Below are positions 8,716 through 17,739 of a stretch of DNA of 64,000 bases, piece by piece. The notes under the pieces are model-generated. The model worked only from the letters and a program-made list of their open reading frames with translations, was not told the DNA's origin and made no database searches. The DNA comes from Polaromonas sp. JS666. Its GTDB lineage: Bacteria; Pseudomonadota; Gammaproteobacteria; Burkholderiales; Burkholderiaceae_C. The stretch is taken from positions 2,666,001 through 2,730,000 of the forward strand of contig NC_007948.1 in assembly GCF_000013865.1 (NCBI RefSeq). Direction: 5' to 3'. The number at the start of each line of letters is the position of its first letter. Positions within the stretch are counted from its first letter, which is position 1. Both the position numbers and the translations under genes were made by a program.

Positions 8716-9879
8716 TTGAAAATCGCAGTTGTATCAGGGAACGACAGGCATCTTGCAGAGATAGCCAGGCTGCTCCGAGAGCGTAGTCCCTCGGACGGCG
8801 TGGATGTCGTTTACGGCGCACTGGAAAAGCTGGCCGGAATCGCCGATCTATCGTCACCGGACGTACTGGTGCTCGACCAACCGTCGGTGGAAGGTGGCGA
8901 CCTGGAGCGGCTTGAGCGCCTGAGCCACCTGTATCCGCGCATGGCATTCATTCTGCTTTGCCAGCAGAAAACACCAGAATTCCTCATTCAGGCCATGCGC
9001 GCCGGGGTGCGCGAGGTCTTGCCTTCGCCCGTGGACGCCAGCGAACTGGTGCCGGCTATTGAGCGCGTTGAACAAAAGCTCGAAAGCAGCGCTCAGGCCA
9101 ACGGACAGGTGCTGGCCTTCGTTTCCTGCAAGGGCGGCAGCGGTGCCACCTTCCTGGCCACCAACCTCGGGTACGCCCTGGCGGTGCAGGAAAAAAAGCG
9201 GGTTGCGCTCATTGACCTGAACCTGCAGTTTGGCGATGCGTCGCTGTTTGTATCTGACCAAAAACCGCAAGTCACCCTTTCGGAAGTCTGCCAGCAAATA
9301 CATCGGCTCGACCCTTCGTTTTTTGCATCGAGCATGCTCAGCATCGAACCAAACTATGGTGTGCTGGCGGCCCCTGAAGACCCGACGCATGCGAGCTACG
9401 TGAAGCCCGAGCATATCGACCTGATTCTCAAGCTCGCTCGGCGCCATTACGACTTCATTTTGCTGGACATGGGCCGCAGCCTGGACGCGGTGAGCATACG
9501 CGCGCTGGACCAGGCGGACATGATTTTCCCGATCCTGCAGACCACCCTGCCCTTCATCCGGGATGGCAAACGGCTCCTCAATGTTTTTCGTTCGCTGGAC
9601 TACCGCAAGGACAAAATTCACCTGATCGTGAACCGGCACGAGAAAAACGGGGAAATCAGGCGGCAGGACCTGGAGGCTGCCTACGGCATGGAAGTCTACA
9701 GAAGCATACCCAACCACTATGAAGCCGCAGCGGCTTCAGTCAACCAGGGTGTGCCGATATTGAAGCTCGCGAAAAACAGCCCTGTTTCAAAGGCCCTGCA
9801 GGAATTCGCCAGGTCGCTGGTAGGAGACGAAAACCAGGCGTCCCAGGGTTGGTTTTCGCGGGTTTTCCAGCGTGCCTGA
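8716..9879 (+). CDS. cpaE: Pilus localisation ATPase TadZ/CpaE
   Basis: A 387-residue protein with an atypical receiver-like N-terminal domain (about 1-120, with LVLDQP where a response regulator would have its Asp) and a C-terminal MinD/ParA-like ATPase. The deviant Walker A is KGGSGATF at residues 139-146 and the LLDMGRS segment near 255 matches Walker B. TadZ/CpaE proteins position the Tad machine at the pole. The start is TTG: AAGGA lies ~7 bases upstream and the encoded KIAVVSG strand is the expected domain start. Confidence 0.9.
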   Translation: MKIAVVSGNDRHLAEIARLLRERSPSDGVDVVYGALEKLAGIADLSSPDVLVLDQPSVEGGDLERLERLSHLYPRMAFILLCQQKTPEFLIQAMRAGVREVLPSPVDASELVPAIERVEQKLESSAQANGQVLAFVSCKGGSGATFLATNLGYALAVQEKKRVALIDLNLQFGDASLFVSDQKPQVTLSEVCQQIHRLDPSFFASSMLSIEPNYGVLAAPEDPTHASYVKPEHIDLILKLARRHYDFILLDMGRSLDAVSIRALDQADMIFPILQTTLPFIRDGKRLLNVFRSLDYRKDKIHLIVNRHEKNGEIRRQDLEAAYGMEVYRSIPNHYEAAAASVNQGVPILKLAKNSPVSKALQEFARSLVGDENQASQGWFSRVFQRA

Positions 9880-9890
9880 TGTACTGAACG

Positions 9891-9910
9891 TTCAGGATTA
9901 TTCAGGATGA
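9891..9910 (+). repeat. Tandem 10-mer between tadZ and tadA
   Basis: TTCAGGATTA is followed immediately by TTCAGGATGA. One of several short tandem duplications found at gene junctions in this locus. Confidence 0.6.
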
Positions 9911-9932
9911 GTTAGCCAACGGAGATATCGCC

Positions 9933-11327
9933 ATGAATGCAGAAAACATCTCAATCAGGGAACGCCTGGGCACCGGGGGCGGCAGCGGCAATGTCAACGG
10001 CGCCATGAAGGGTACCGCGCAAATTTCCAGCTCGCGCCCAGGCGGCATCGACAACCGCGCCTATCAGGAGCTGAAGCACCACATCCACCAAACCCTGCTG
10101 GACCGGGTTGACCTGGAAAGCATGCAGCGCCTTTCGCAGGTGCAGATTCGGGAAGAGCTGCGGATGCTCGTCGAACGCCTGCTCGAGGAAGAAGTCGTCG
10201 TCATCAACGAGACCGAGCGAAAGAACCTGACGCGCGATATCCAGAACGAGATGCTCGGGTTTGGTCCGCTGGAGACGCTGCTGGCCGACCCAACCGTGTC
10301 CGACATACTCGTCAACACCTACAAGCAGGTGTACGTGGAGCGCAGGGGCAAGCTGGAGCTGACCGATGTGACGTTCTCCAATGACGCGCACCTGATGAAG
10401 ATCATTGACAAGATTGTCTCGCGTGTTGGCCGGCGCATTGATGAGTCCAGCCCCATGGTGGACGCGCGACTGCCCGACGGCTCGCGTGTCAATGCCATCA
10501 TTCCGCCGCTCGCCATTGATGGCCCCATCATGTCGATTCGCCGGTTTGCCGCCCAACCGCTGCGCCTGGCCGATCTGGTCGAATTCAAGAGCCTGACCGC
10601 TGAAATGGCGGAAATTCTGCGGGGGCTGGGCAAGGCCAAGGTCAACATCCTGATCTCTGGCGGCACAGGCAGCGGCAAGACCACCATGCTCAATGTGATC
10701 TCGGGCTTCATCAGCGAGGCCGAACGCATCGTGACCGTGGAGGATGCGGCCGAGCTGCAACTTCAGCAGCCGCACATCGTGCGCCTGGAGACACGCCCGC
10801 CGAATATCGAGGGCAAGGGCGAGGTGACCCAGCGGGCGCTGGTGCGCAACGCGCTGCGCATGCGACCAGACCGCATCATTCTGGGCGAGGTGCGCGGCGG
10901 CGAGGCGCTAGACATGCTGCAGGCCATGAACACCGGTCATGAGGGATCGATGGCCACCATACACGCCAACACCTCGCGCGATGCGCTCACCCGGCTGGAG
11001 AACATGGTCAGTATGGCCGTGGCGACCTTGCCCACCAAGGCCATGCGCCAGCAGATCAGCTCGGCGATCAGCGTGGTGGTGCAGGTGGCGCGGCTGACCG
11101 ATGGCAAGCGCAAGATAGTTTCCGTCCAGGAGATCACCGGCATGGAAGGCGAAGTGATCACCATGCAGGAAATTTTTACCTTCAAACAGACAGGACTGGG
11201 CGAAAACGGCGCAGTTCTCGGGTATTTCTGTGCCACCGGTGTTCGCCCGCGATTTCTGGAGAGGCTGCAGGCGTTTGGTATCAGCGTTTCAGACAAACTG
11301 TTTGACCCCACACGGCAGTATCACTGA
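9933..11327 (+). CDS. tadA: Tad motor ATPase TadA/CpaF
   Basis: Hexameric secretion ATPase powering Flp pilus assembly. Of its 464 residues, 1-110 form the N-terminal domain and the rest the GspE-like core: Walker A GGTGSGKT at 243-250, Walker [12 protein letters not shown] at about 314-324, and His box [12 protein letters not shown] at 335-346. GGAGA precedes the ATG. It is followed by tadB and tadC, the inner-membrane platform. All catalytic motifs are intact. Confidence 0.96.
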   Translation: MNAENISIRERLGTGGGSGNVNGAMKGTAQISSSRPGGIDNRAYQELKHHIHQTLLDRVDLESMQRLSQVQIREELRMLVERLLEEEVVVINETERKNLTRDIQNEMLGFGPLETLLADPTVSDILVNTYKQVYVERRGKLELTDVTFSNDAHLMKIIDKIVSRVGRRIDESSPMVDARLPDGSRVNAIIPPLAIDGPIMSIRRFAAQPLRLADLVEFKSLTAEMAEILRGLGKAKVNILISGGTGSGKTTMLNVISGFISEAERIVTVEDAAELQLQQPHIVRLETRPPNIEGKGEVTQRALVRNALRMRPDRIILGEVRGGEALDMLQAMNTGHEGSMATIHANTSRDALTRLENMVSMAVATLPTKAMRQQISSAISVVVQVARLTDGKRKIVSVQEITGMEGEVITMQEIFTFKQTGLGENGAVLGYFCATGVRPRFLERLQAFGISVSDKLFDPTRQYH

Positions 11328-11354
11328 GCAGTATCACTGAGGCAGCACCACTGA
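11315..11354 (+). repeat. Tandem duplication spanning the tadA stop codon
   Basis: GCAGTATCACTGA occurs twice in direct succession (11315-11327 and 11328-11340) and a third degraded copy GCAGCACCACTGA follows. The tadA stop codon is the TGA of the first unit, so the duplication repeats the gene's own 3' end. Confidence 0.75.
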
Positions 11355-11360
11355 ACGACC

Positions 11361-12338
11361 ATGGACTATCTCTACTACCTTTTTGCCACGCTGATTTTCA
11401 TTGCGGTGGTCCTTCTGGTTGAGGGCCTGTACCTCAGCTGGAACTCTACCAAGGGGCCTGAAGCCGAGCGTGTGGCGCGTCGCCTGCGCGTCATGTCGGC
11501 GGGCGGACACGGTGATGCGCAAAGTATTTCCATTACCAAGGAACGACTGCTGAGCGAAACGCCAGTCATGCAGCGCATTTTGCTGGGGGTTCCGCGCGTT
11601 GGCACGCTGGACCGCCTGCTCCAGCAGTCAGGGCTGTCCTGGAGTGTGGGCGAATTCCTCGGAATGGCATTGATTGCCTTCCTGGTTGTTTTCTTTGCAG
11701 GCAGTTACCTTGCCGTGCCCTTGCTGCTGCGGCTGGCGCTGGCGGGCGCTGCTGCCCTGCTCCCATTTCTTTATGTCACGAGAGCCAAGCGCAAGCGTCT
11801 GGATCGCATCGAGCACCAACTGCCTGATGCGCTGGACTTGATGGGCCGCGCCTTGCGCGCCGGCCACGCCTTTCCGACGGCGCTGAAGATGGTGGGCGAC
11901 GAGATGAACGACCCCTTGGCCGGAGAATTTCGCATCGCTTTTGACGAGGTGAACTTTGGCATTGCCATGCCGGATGCCCTGATGAACATGGCCACGCGGG
12001 TACCCAGCACCGATCTGCGCTACTTTGTGATTGCCGTGCTGATCCAGCGGGAAACGGGCGGCAATCTTTCAGAATTGTTAACGAGTATCAGCGCCATCAT
12101 CCGGGACCGGATCAAGCTGATGGGGCAGGTACGGGTGCTGTCTGCCGAGGGCAAGATGTCAGCCTGGGTGCTGTCTCTGCTGCCGTTCGGAGCGGCATTC
12201 ATGATCCAGCTGACGAACCCCAAGTTTCTTGAGGTGCTGTATACCGACCCCGCAGGCCGCAAGATGCTCGCCGCCGCCATCGTCATGATGGCGCTCGGCA
12301 TCCTGGTCATGCGCAAGATCATTCGAATCCGGGTGTGA
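11361..12338 (+). CDS. tadB: Tad platform protein TadB
   Basis: Inner-membrane GspF/T2SSF-type protein, 325 residues. Hydrophobic segments lie at about residues 3-23, 92-135 (two adjacent), 270-290 and 300-318, with the cytoplasmic T2SSF domain between (LPDALDLMGRALRAGHAFPTAL near 155-176). It pairs with TadC to form the platform on which TadA acts. No clear ribosome-binding site is visible before the ATG; the short spacing from tadA suggests translational coupling. Confidence 0.92.
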   Translation: MDYLYYLFATLIFIAVVLLVEGLYLSWNSTKGPEAERVARRLRVMSAGGHGDAQSISITKERLLSETPVMQRILLGVPRVGTLDRLLQQSGLSWSVGEFLGMALIAFLVVFFAGSYLAVPLLLRLALAGAAALLPFLYVTRAKRKRLDRIEHQLPDALDLMGRALRAGHAFPTALKMVGDEMNDPLAGEFRIAFDEVNFGIAMPDALMNMATRVPSTDLRYFVIAVLIQRETGGNLSELLTSISAIIRDRIKLMGQVRVLSAEGKMSAWVLSLLPFGAAFMIQLTNPKFLEVLYTDPAGRKMLAAAIVMMALGILVMRKIIRIRV

Positions 12339-12374
12339 TGTGAACAAACCAGATCTTTCAGGAGCCAAAGCGCC

Positions 12375-13319
12375 ATGACCACTCTTCAACTTGCGTTTCT
12401 GGGGCTGATTTTTGTGGCTGTTTTCGGTGTCGTCATGCTGGCGCTGCGCCTGTTTGCAGCCAACCCTGTGCAGGACCGCCTGGATGTCGCCGTTGGCCGT
12501 TCGACCCCGATTGCCAACGACGAACCCAACCCATGGGTGGCACGCATCATCAAATTGAGCGGGCCGCTGGCCAAGCTTTCCTTGCCCAGCGATGGCTGGG
12601 AAATGTCAGCGCTGCGTACGCGTTTCATGAATGCGGGTTTTCGCCAGCCTTCTGCTCCGGCCATCTACTTTGCCGCCAAAACGACACTGGCCGCCGGCCT
12701 GCCGCTGATGGCGTTTTTTATCCTGAGTACGGGTGGTGCAAAGTACGGCACCAACACGCTGCTGTTCTGGCTGCTCAGTGCGGCAGCTTTCGGGTACTAC
12801 CTGCCCAACGTTTTACTGAAGAACCTGATTTCGCGCCGCCAGCGGGAGATATTCGAGAGCTTTCCAGATGCCCTGGATTTGATGACCGTCTGTGTGGAGG
12901 CTGGGCTTGCCATGGACGCGGCGCTCGCCCGCGTTGCATCCGAGATTGGCCTGAAAAGCGCCGTGTTGAGTGAAGAACTCCAACTGGTCACACTCGAACT
13001 GCGTGCAGGCAGCTCCAAGGAAAAGGCCCTGCGCAACCTCGCGCTTCGTACCGGCGTCGATGATGTCGACGCCCTGGTCGCCATGCTGATCCAGTCGGAG
13101 CGTTTCGGCACCAGCATTGCCGACTCGCTGCGGGTGCAGTCAGACCAGTTGCGCACCAAGCGCCGCCAGCGCGCTGAAGAACAGGCCGCAAAAATTGCGC
13201 TGAAGCTGCTGTTTCCGTTGATATTTTTCATTTTCCCATCCCTGCTGGTCGTGCTGATGGGGCCGGCATTCATCCAGATTTACCGCGTACTGCTGCCCAC
13301 CATGGCCGGCGGCAATTGA
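12375..13319 (+). CDS. tadC: Tad platform protein TadC
   Basis: Second T2SSF-family membrane protein, 314 residues, with an N-terminal helix, a central hydrophobic pair (about 95-150), FPDALDLMTVCVEAGLAMDA (about 157-176) as the domain signature, and a C-terminal membrane segment (LLFPLIFFIFPSLLVVLMGP). AGGAG lies upstream of the ATG. It follows tadB by 36 bases and precedes the TPR protein gene, the canonical tadABCD order. Confidence 0.92.
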   Translation: MTTLQLAFLGLIFVAVFGVVMLALRLFAANPVQDRLDVAVGRSTPIANDEPNPWVARIIKLSGPLAKLSLPSDGWEMSALRTRFMNAGFRQPSAPAIYFAAKTTLAAGLPLMAFFILSTGGAKYGTNTLLFWLLSAAAFGYYLPNVLLKNLISRRQREIFESFPDALDLMTVCVEAGLAMDAALARVASEIGLKSAVLSEELQLVTLELRAGSSKEKALRNLALRTGVDDVDALVAMLIQSERFGTSIADSLRVQSDQLRTKRRQRAEEQAAKIALKLLFPLIFFIFPSLLVVLMGPAFIQIYRVLLPTMAGGN

Positions 13320-13343
13320 GAAGATTTTAGAAGGAGCTACATC

Positions 13344-14669
13344 ATGTTCACACTCCGCCCGATCGTGATTGCCTTGGGTGCCGGCCTGTTGCAGGCCTGC
13401 GTGGCGCCCCCTACGCAGAAGGAACTCGCCATGCAGCCCGTGTTGCGGGTGCGCCATTCGGCCGACCAGACGGCTGCGACCTATTACCAGCTCGGCAAAT
13501 ACCACCAGGAGCGCGGCAATGTCGATCTTGCGCGCGCCGCCTATGCTTATTCGGTAGAACTGGATGGCCGGCAACTGGAAGCGCGCAATGCGCTCGCCGC
13601 CATTCACGCCCAGCAGGGCAGGCTTGAAGACGCCAAGGTGCTACTGCTTCAGCTTGTCGCCGAGTACCCGGCGGTTGCGCATCCGTACAACAACCTTGGC
13701 TTTGTTCACTATCTGCAGGGCAATTACGATGCCGCCGTGGCTACGCTACAGCGTGCGCTGGTGCTGGATTCGGAAAACCAGCGGACCCGCAACAATCTCC
13801 AGGCGGCAAAGGTGGAACTCGCAAAACTTGGTGAGCGTCCTGCCGTTGCGCGGGCACCTGCGCCAGCGACGATGGACACACAAGGCGTCCTGCCAGGACA
13901 AGCCACGGCAACCATCACTGAAAATCGCAAGGATGAGATGACGGCAACGGCAACGGCAGTCAGTACACCCGCCCCCGTACCCGCTCCCATACCCGTATCT
14001 GTGCCCACAGTCGCGGTGCAGCGCCCTGCCGAACTGGCTGTGTCGCCCGCGCCTGCACCACGAACGCAGGAACTTGCGGTTGCGATTTCGCCCTCGGTGC
14101 CGCAAGCCCGCATGGAGGTGGTGCAGGTCGTGCCTAATGTGTTTGAACTCAGGCCCAAACCTGCTGTTGCCGCTGTTGCTGCTGTTGCTGCTATTGCCCC
14201 CATCATTGCTGACAGGCAACCCGAGAAAGCAGTTGTGGGAGCGGCAACCCTTGTTCCCGTTCCTGCGCTTGCTGCTGCACGTGCTACAACTTCCCCCCCT
14301 TCTGTCGCCGCCACCAAAATGTCCAGAGTGGAAGTTTCCAACGGCAACGGCATCACCGGCATGGCCAAACGAATCAAGGGTGTGCTTGGCAGGTACGGCA
14401 TTGCCGTGAGCCGGCTGACCAATGACCGCCCTTTCAAGCAGCAGGACACGAAAATACAGTACCGGGCTGGCTACGAACAGGCCGCAGAAAGCCTGAAACT
14501 TGCCCTGCGGGGCCATGCGGTGGTGGTGCCAGTCAATAAGCTGTCGGGCAATACCGATGTGCGACTGGTACTGGGAAAAGACGCCGTCGCGCACATGGCC
14601 CTGATTGAGGAATGGGCCAGCCAGTCGCGTTTGGCGTCAAATGGGGAAGGCGAAATCAGCAACCATTGA
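13344..14669 (+). CDS. tadD: TadD-like TPR lipoprotein with C-terminal LytR_C-like domain
   Basis: A 441-residue lipoprotein ending the Tad operon. Signal peptide with lipobox LLQAC (Cys19), then TPR repeats (about residues 42-150; YYQLGKYHQERGNVDLARAAY and PYNNLGFVHYLQGNYDAAV). A Pro/Ala/Val-rich linker (about 165-325) includes a run of GCTGTTGCT-type codons. The C-terminal domain (about 327-425: VEVSNGNGITGMAKRIKGVL, then YRAGYEQAAESLKLAL) resembles the LytR_C domain. TPR-only TadD proteins are the norm, so this two-domain layout is notable. AAGGAG precedes the ATG. Probable outer-membrane assembly factor. Confidence 0.85.
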   Translation: MFTLRPIVIALGAGLLQACVAPPTQKELAMQPVLRVRHSADQTAATYYQLGKYHQERGNVDLARAAYAYSVELDGRQLEARNALAAIHAQQGRLEDAKVLLLQLVAEYPAVAHPYNNLGFVHYLQGNYDAAVATLQRALVLDSENQRTRNNLQAAKVELAKLGERPAVARAPAPATMDTQGVLPGQATATITENRKDEMTATATAVSTPAPVPAPIPVSVPTVAVQRPAELAVSPAPAPRTQELAVAISPSVPQARMEVVQVVPNVFELRPKPAVAAVAAVAAIAPIIADRQPEKAVVGAATLVPVPALAAARATTSPPSVAATKMSRVEVSNGNGITGMAKRIKGVLGRYGIAVSRLTNDRPFKQQDTKIQYRAGYEQAAESLKLALRGHAVVVPVNKLSGNTDVRLVLGKDAVAHMALIEEWASQSRLASNGEGEISNH

Positions 14670-14701
14670 GTACCCGCGGAAGACTAATCGCCCGCAGGCG
14701 T

Positions 14702-15304
14702 TTACTGTGCAGGCGCGGCAGGCTGTCCGCCGGGATCCTTGAGGCCGAGCAATGCCGCGAGGGCCGGGGTGCGCAAGGCGCCTTCCTGCGTAACGAGGGC
14801 ACCGGTCTGCGCATGCGTGCCGACGATGGTCGGGATGGAACCAAAGCCGAAACGTTTCATCAATGCGGTGTTCTTTGCCACCGCAGCCTTTTGCGTATCA
14901 ATGTCGCTGCCAGCATTGATACCACCCCGCTTGGCGAGAAGCGAGGTTTCGTGTTCGTCCATTGCGGCAATAGGGTCGGCGGCTGCCAGCAGGGTGGCAC
15001 CTTGCAAGGTGCTGGACGAATTCAGGATACCCACCGGTATCCAGACAAATTTGGCCTCTGACTTCAGTGGTTTGGCAGCGTTCCACAAGGCGGCGCAATG
15101 CGGGCACTGGGCGTCAAAGAAAACATACACGGTGCGCGCGCTGAGGGTTGAGCCGACGGTAAAGCCCTTGGCCTCTGCGGCAATCGCGTCTAGGGAGACT
15201 CGCGTGGCCGCAGTTGTGCCAGAGGCTGCGTTCGGAGCGTCATTGCAGCCCGAAAATAACAGGCATGCCGCAATGAGCGCGGTGGGGAAAATTTTGAATG
15301 TCAT
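14702..15304 (-). CDS. Thioredoxin-fold lipoprotein, DsbG/DsbC-like
   Basis: A 200-residue lipoprotein with lipobox LLFSGC (Cys20) and a thioredoxin-like domain containing CPHC at residues 67-70 and a cis-Pro motif GSIPTIVG near 165. This fits a periplasmic disulfide isomerase or thiol-disulfide exchange protein of the DsbG/DsbC type, here lacking an obvious N-terminal dimerisation domain. The start at MTFKIF was chosen because it begins a proper signal peptide; the frame is open further upstream. It converges on the Tad operon with 32 bases between the ends. It may help fold Cys-containing Tad proteins, but that is inference. Confidence 0.8.
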   Translation of the reverse strand: MTFKIFPTALIAACLLFSGCNDAPNAASGTTAATRVSLDAIAAEAKGFTVGSTLSARTVYVFFDAQCPHCAALWNAAKPLKSEAKFVWIPVGILNSSSTLQGATLLAAADPIAAMDEHETSLLAKRGGINAGSDIDTQKAAVAKNTALMKRFGFGSIPTIVGTHAQTGALVTQEGALRTPALAALLGLKDPGGQPAAPAQ

Positions 15305-15449
15305 AGCAGTATGGAATGAGCCGCAGCAGAGAATTGAAAATAAAGAGCAACAAACGCGAGGATAGCGCAGGGCTGCGGTGTCCGCCCGTAATCGCATTCT
15401 GTACCCATCTCGATACCACCGTGTTTTCGAGGCAGGCGGTGCGCAGTGC

Positions 15450-16070
15450 CTATTTGCGTTGTTGGCCCATCCGGGGCTTGTCGGCAAGAGTGTCTGGCGA
15501 ATTGCGCACTTGCTGGAGCGGCCCGTCACCGTCAAACAAGCCAGGCGCGTCGCCAATCTGCGCGCCCTCAATCTGCAGCATGCGCAGCTTGGTTGCCACG
15601 CCGCCGCCGGCCGAGAAGCCTCCCGAGCGGGCGCCCACGGCCAGCACACGGTGGCAGGGCACGACGGGCGCGAAGGGGTTGTGACCCAAGGCCTGCCCCA
15701 CAGCGCGGGCAGCGCCCGGCTCACCGATCCGGGCGGCTACTTCACCATAGGTGAGCGTGCGGCCCGGCGGAATGGCGCGAGCGACCTCGTACACCCGCTG
15801 ATGAAATGGCGGCACTTCGCTCATGTCCAGCGCGATGTCGCTCAGGTCGTCCCGCTCGCCGTTCAGGAGGGCCGTTATGCGGGTGATCGCGGCCTGGGCT
15901 TCGGGCACAGGAGGCATTTCATGCATCTGCGGATACAAGCGCTTCATGCGAGCGCGAGTCTGCGCCAGGCTGTGCTCGGGCAATAGCACGCCCACCAGCC
16001 CACGGTCGCCCCAGGCAATGCCGCAGTGGCCAAGGGGAGTGTCAAACAGCGCGAAGCCTTCGGTGCTCAT
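15450..16070 (-). CDS. ogt: Methylated-DNA--protein-cysteine S-methyltransferase
   Basis: Direct-reversal DNA repair protein that takes methyl groups from O6-methylguanine. In its 206 residues the active site PCHRV is present with acceptor Cys139, preceded by the helix-turn-helix (YGEVAARIGEPGAARAVGQALGHNP, about 108-132, described in parts). The N-terminal ~85 residues match the Ogt/Ada ribonuclease-like domain. The C-terminal tail after residue ~170 (about 35 residues) is longer than usual. Single gene, separated by 111 bases from the SDR gene upstream. Confidence 0.92.
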   Translation of the reverse strand: MSTEGFALFDTPLGHCGIAWGDRGLVGVLLPEHSLAQTRARMKRLYPQMHEMPPVPEAQAAITRITALLNGERDDLSDIALDMSEVPPFHQRVYEVARAIPPGRTLTYGEVAARIGEPGAARAVGQALGHNPFAPVVPCHRVLAVGARSGGFSAGGGVATKLRMLQIEGAQIGDAPGLFDGDGPLQQVRNSPDTLADKPRMGQQRK

Positions 16071-16181
16071 GAATCAGATGATGGAAGCCCCTGCACCCGA
16101 TCGCATCCGAATGCGCCCGAACGCACAGCCAGGAAAAAGTATATGTGTGTTGCCAGCCTCATATCCACGCATATCCGCGAC

Positions 16182-17087
16182 TCAAGCCGCTCGCAACGCC
16201 TGCTTGAGCTGCTGTCCAATTTCAGGTTTGTCGGCAAACGGGTCGGTCGGGTTGCGGGCCTGCAGTACATCCTCGAGCCGGGTCTGCACGGAATGAATGG
16301 CCTTGGGATGGCTGTAGATGTAAAACTGGTTGGCTGCGATGGCGTCAAACACCAGTTGCGCAACGTGGGCGGCGGTAACCTTGCCAGAACCCACGGCCTT
16401 GCCGGTCATGGCCTGCTGGATGAGCTGGCTTTTGGTCGGTTTGTCGGTTGCCAGCTCAGCCGGGCGGTTGCGGTGGCTCATGCCGATGCCGGTGGCTACA
16501 AAAAACGGGCACAGCACCGATGCACCGATCTGGTCGGTCACCAGCGACAAATCCTGATACAGCGTTTCGCTCAGGGACACCACGGCATGTTTGCTCACGT
16601 TGTACACGCCCATATTGGGCGGGTTCAGCAGCCCGGCCATGCTGGCGGTGTTGACGATGTGACCCTGCCAGGCGGGATCTTTGGCCGCAGCCTCCAGCAT
16701 CATGGGCGTGAAGATACGCACGCCGTGCACCACACCCATCACATTGACGCCCAGCACCCACTCCCAGTCCTTGACGCTGTTCTCCCAGATCAGTCCGCCG
16801 GAGCCGACGCCGGCGTTGTTGAATACAAAATGCGGTGCGCCAAAACGCTCAAACACCGCCTTGCCCATGGCCTCCATCTGTTCGGCACTGGCAACGTCCA
16901 GCCTGAAGGGCAGCACCTGGGCCCCGGTGGCCCTGATCTCGGCGCTTGCCTGATCCAGTGCATCCTGCTGCACATCGACCAGCACCAGGTTCATGCCCAG
17001 CTTGGCCCCTATGCGCGCGCACTCCAGGCCGAAACCTGACCCCGCGCCGGTCAGCACCGCAGTTTTTCCTTTGAAGTCCGTGATCAT
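16182..17087 (-). CDS. Short-chain dehydrogenase/reductase (SDR)
   Basis: Classical SDR oxidoreductase of 301 residues. The cofactor motif TGAGSGFG is at about residues 13-20, NNAG at about 90-93, the catalytic Ser in NTASMAG (about 147) and YNVSK (Tyr about 162, Lys 166). Asp at the end of the second strand (VLVDV) suggests NAD(H) preference. AAGGAG lies 6 bases before the ATG. The substrate cannot be told from sequence; the long C-terminal part resembles SDRs of lipid or alcohol metabolism. Confidence 0.9.
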   Translation of the reverse strand: MITDFKGKTAVLTGAGSGFGLECARIGAKLGMNLVLVDVQQDALDQASAEIRATGAQVLPFRLDVASAEQMEAMGKAVFERFGAPHFVFNNAGVGSGGLIWENSVKDWEWVLGVNVMGVVHGVRIFTPMMLEAAAKDPAWQGHIVNTASMAGLLNPPNMGVYNVSKHAVVSLSETLYQDLSLVTDQIGASVLCPFFVATGIGMSHRNRPAELATDKPTKSQLIQQAMTGKAVGSGKVTAAHVAQLVFDAIAANQFYIYSHPKAIHSVQTRLEDVLQARNPTDPFADKPEIGQQLKQALRAA

Positions 17088-17170
17088 CCATCGCTCCTTG
17101 ATACCTGAAATTTAAAAATCAACATTAGGCCCAATACGGTTCAGTCAAGCCCTTGCCCTTGGTGCGTCGT

Positions 17171-17216
17171 CCCGGACTTGATCCGGGATCCATGGATTGC
17201 GGGTCAGGCCCGCAAT
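17171..17216. repeat. Double-hairpin palindromic element
   Basis: Two adjacent palindromes lie between the SDR gene and the acetyltransferase gene: CCCGGACTTGATCCGGG (17171-17187) and ATTGCGGG-tcagg-CCCGCAAT (17196-17216), joined by ATCCATGG. The layout resembles dispersed intergenic palindromic repeats I recall from many proteobacterial genomes. No T-run follows, so it is probably a mobile or REP-like unit and not a simple terminator. Confidence 0.75.
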
Positions 17217-17286
17217 GACAGGTCAAGGTTTTGCTCATTCCGACATTCCGATTCAGGGTGAATAACTTGACTGAACAGCATTGACC

Positions 17287-17739
17287 TTAGGCCGGGCGCA
17301 GCATTTCGATGTGGGGAATGCCGTCTTCGCTGTAGGGCGCGCCCGTTTTCACAAAGCCATGCTGCCGGTAAAACTGCTCCAGCCGTGCCTGGGCGCCGAT
17401 CCGGATGGGTTGTGGGCCCCAGTGCTGCGTCACACTCGTGATGGCCTGGCGCATCAGCGCATGTCCCGCGCCGCTGCCTCGCTGCGAGCCCTGCGTGACC
17501 ACGCGGCCTATGCTGGCCTCCGCAAATTTCACGCCGGCTGCAAAGCAGCGGGCGTACGCCGCCAGTTGGCCGGACACCGTGCCCAGCAGGTGCATGGCCT
17601 GGACGTCCGCACCGTCCATGTCCTGAAAGACGCAGGCCTGTTCAACCACAAAAACCGCACTGCGCAGCTGCAGCACCTCGTACAGCTCCCGGCTTGTCAG
17701 CGCGTCAAAGGGAACAAATCGCCAGGTGATCTCGCTCAT
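17287..17739 (-). CDS. ElaA-family GNAT N-acetyltransferase
   Basis: A 150-residue GNAT protein with the ElaA signature LRSAVFVVEQACVFQDMDGAD (described as residues ~25-46) followed by H in AMHLLG. The acetyl-CoA loop region is VVTQGSQRGSGAGHALM (about 80-96), a version of the RxxGxG/A motif. The substrate is not known for this family. Its ATG overlaps the stop of the upstream GST-like gene by 4 bases (ATGA), so the two are translationally coupled. Confidence 0.85.
   Translation of the reverse strand: MSEITWRFVPFDALTSRELYEVLQLRSAVFVVEQACVFQDMDGADVQAMHLLGTVSGQLAAYARCFAAGVKFAEASIGRVVTQGSQRGSGAGHALMRQAITSVTQHWGPQPIRIGAQARLEQFYRQHGFVKTGAPYSEDGIPHIEMLRPA

Noticed and set aside
14689..14700. CGCC-cgca-GGCG hairpin between tadD and the Dsb-like gene
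   Set aside because: Only four pairs and a short T-run; too weak to call a terminator.
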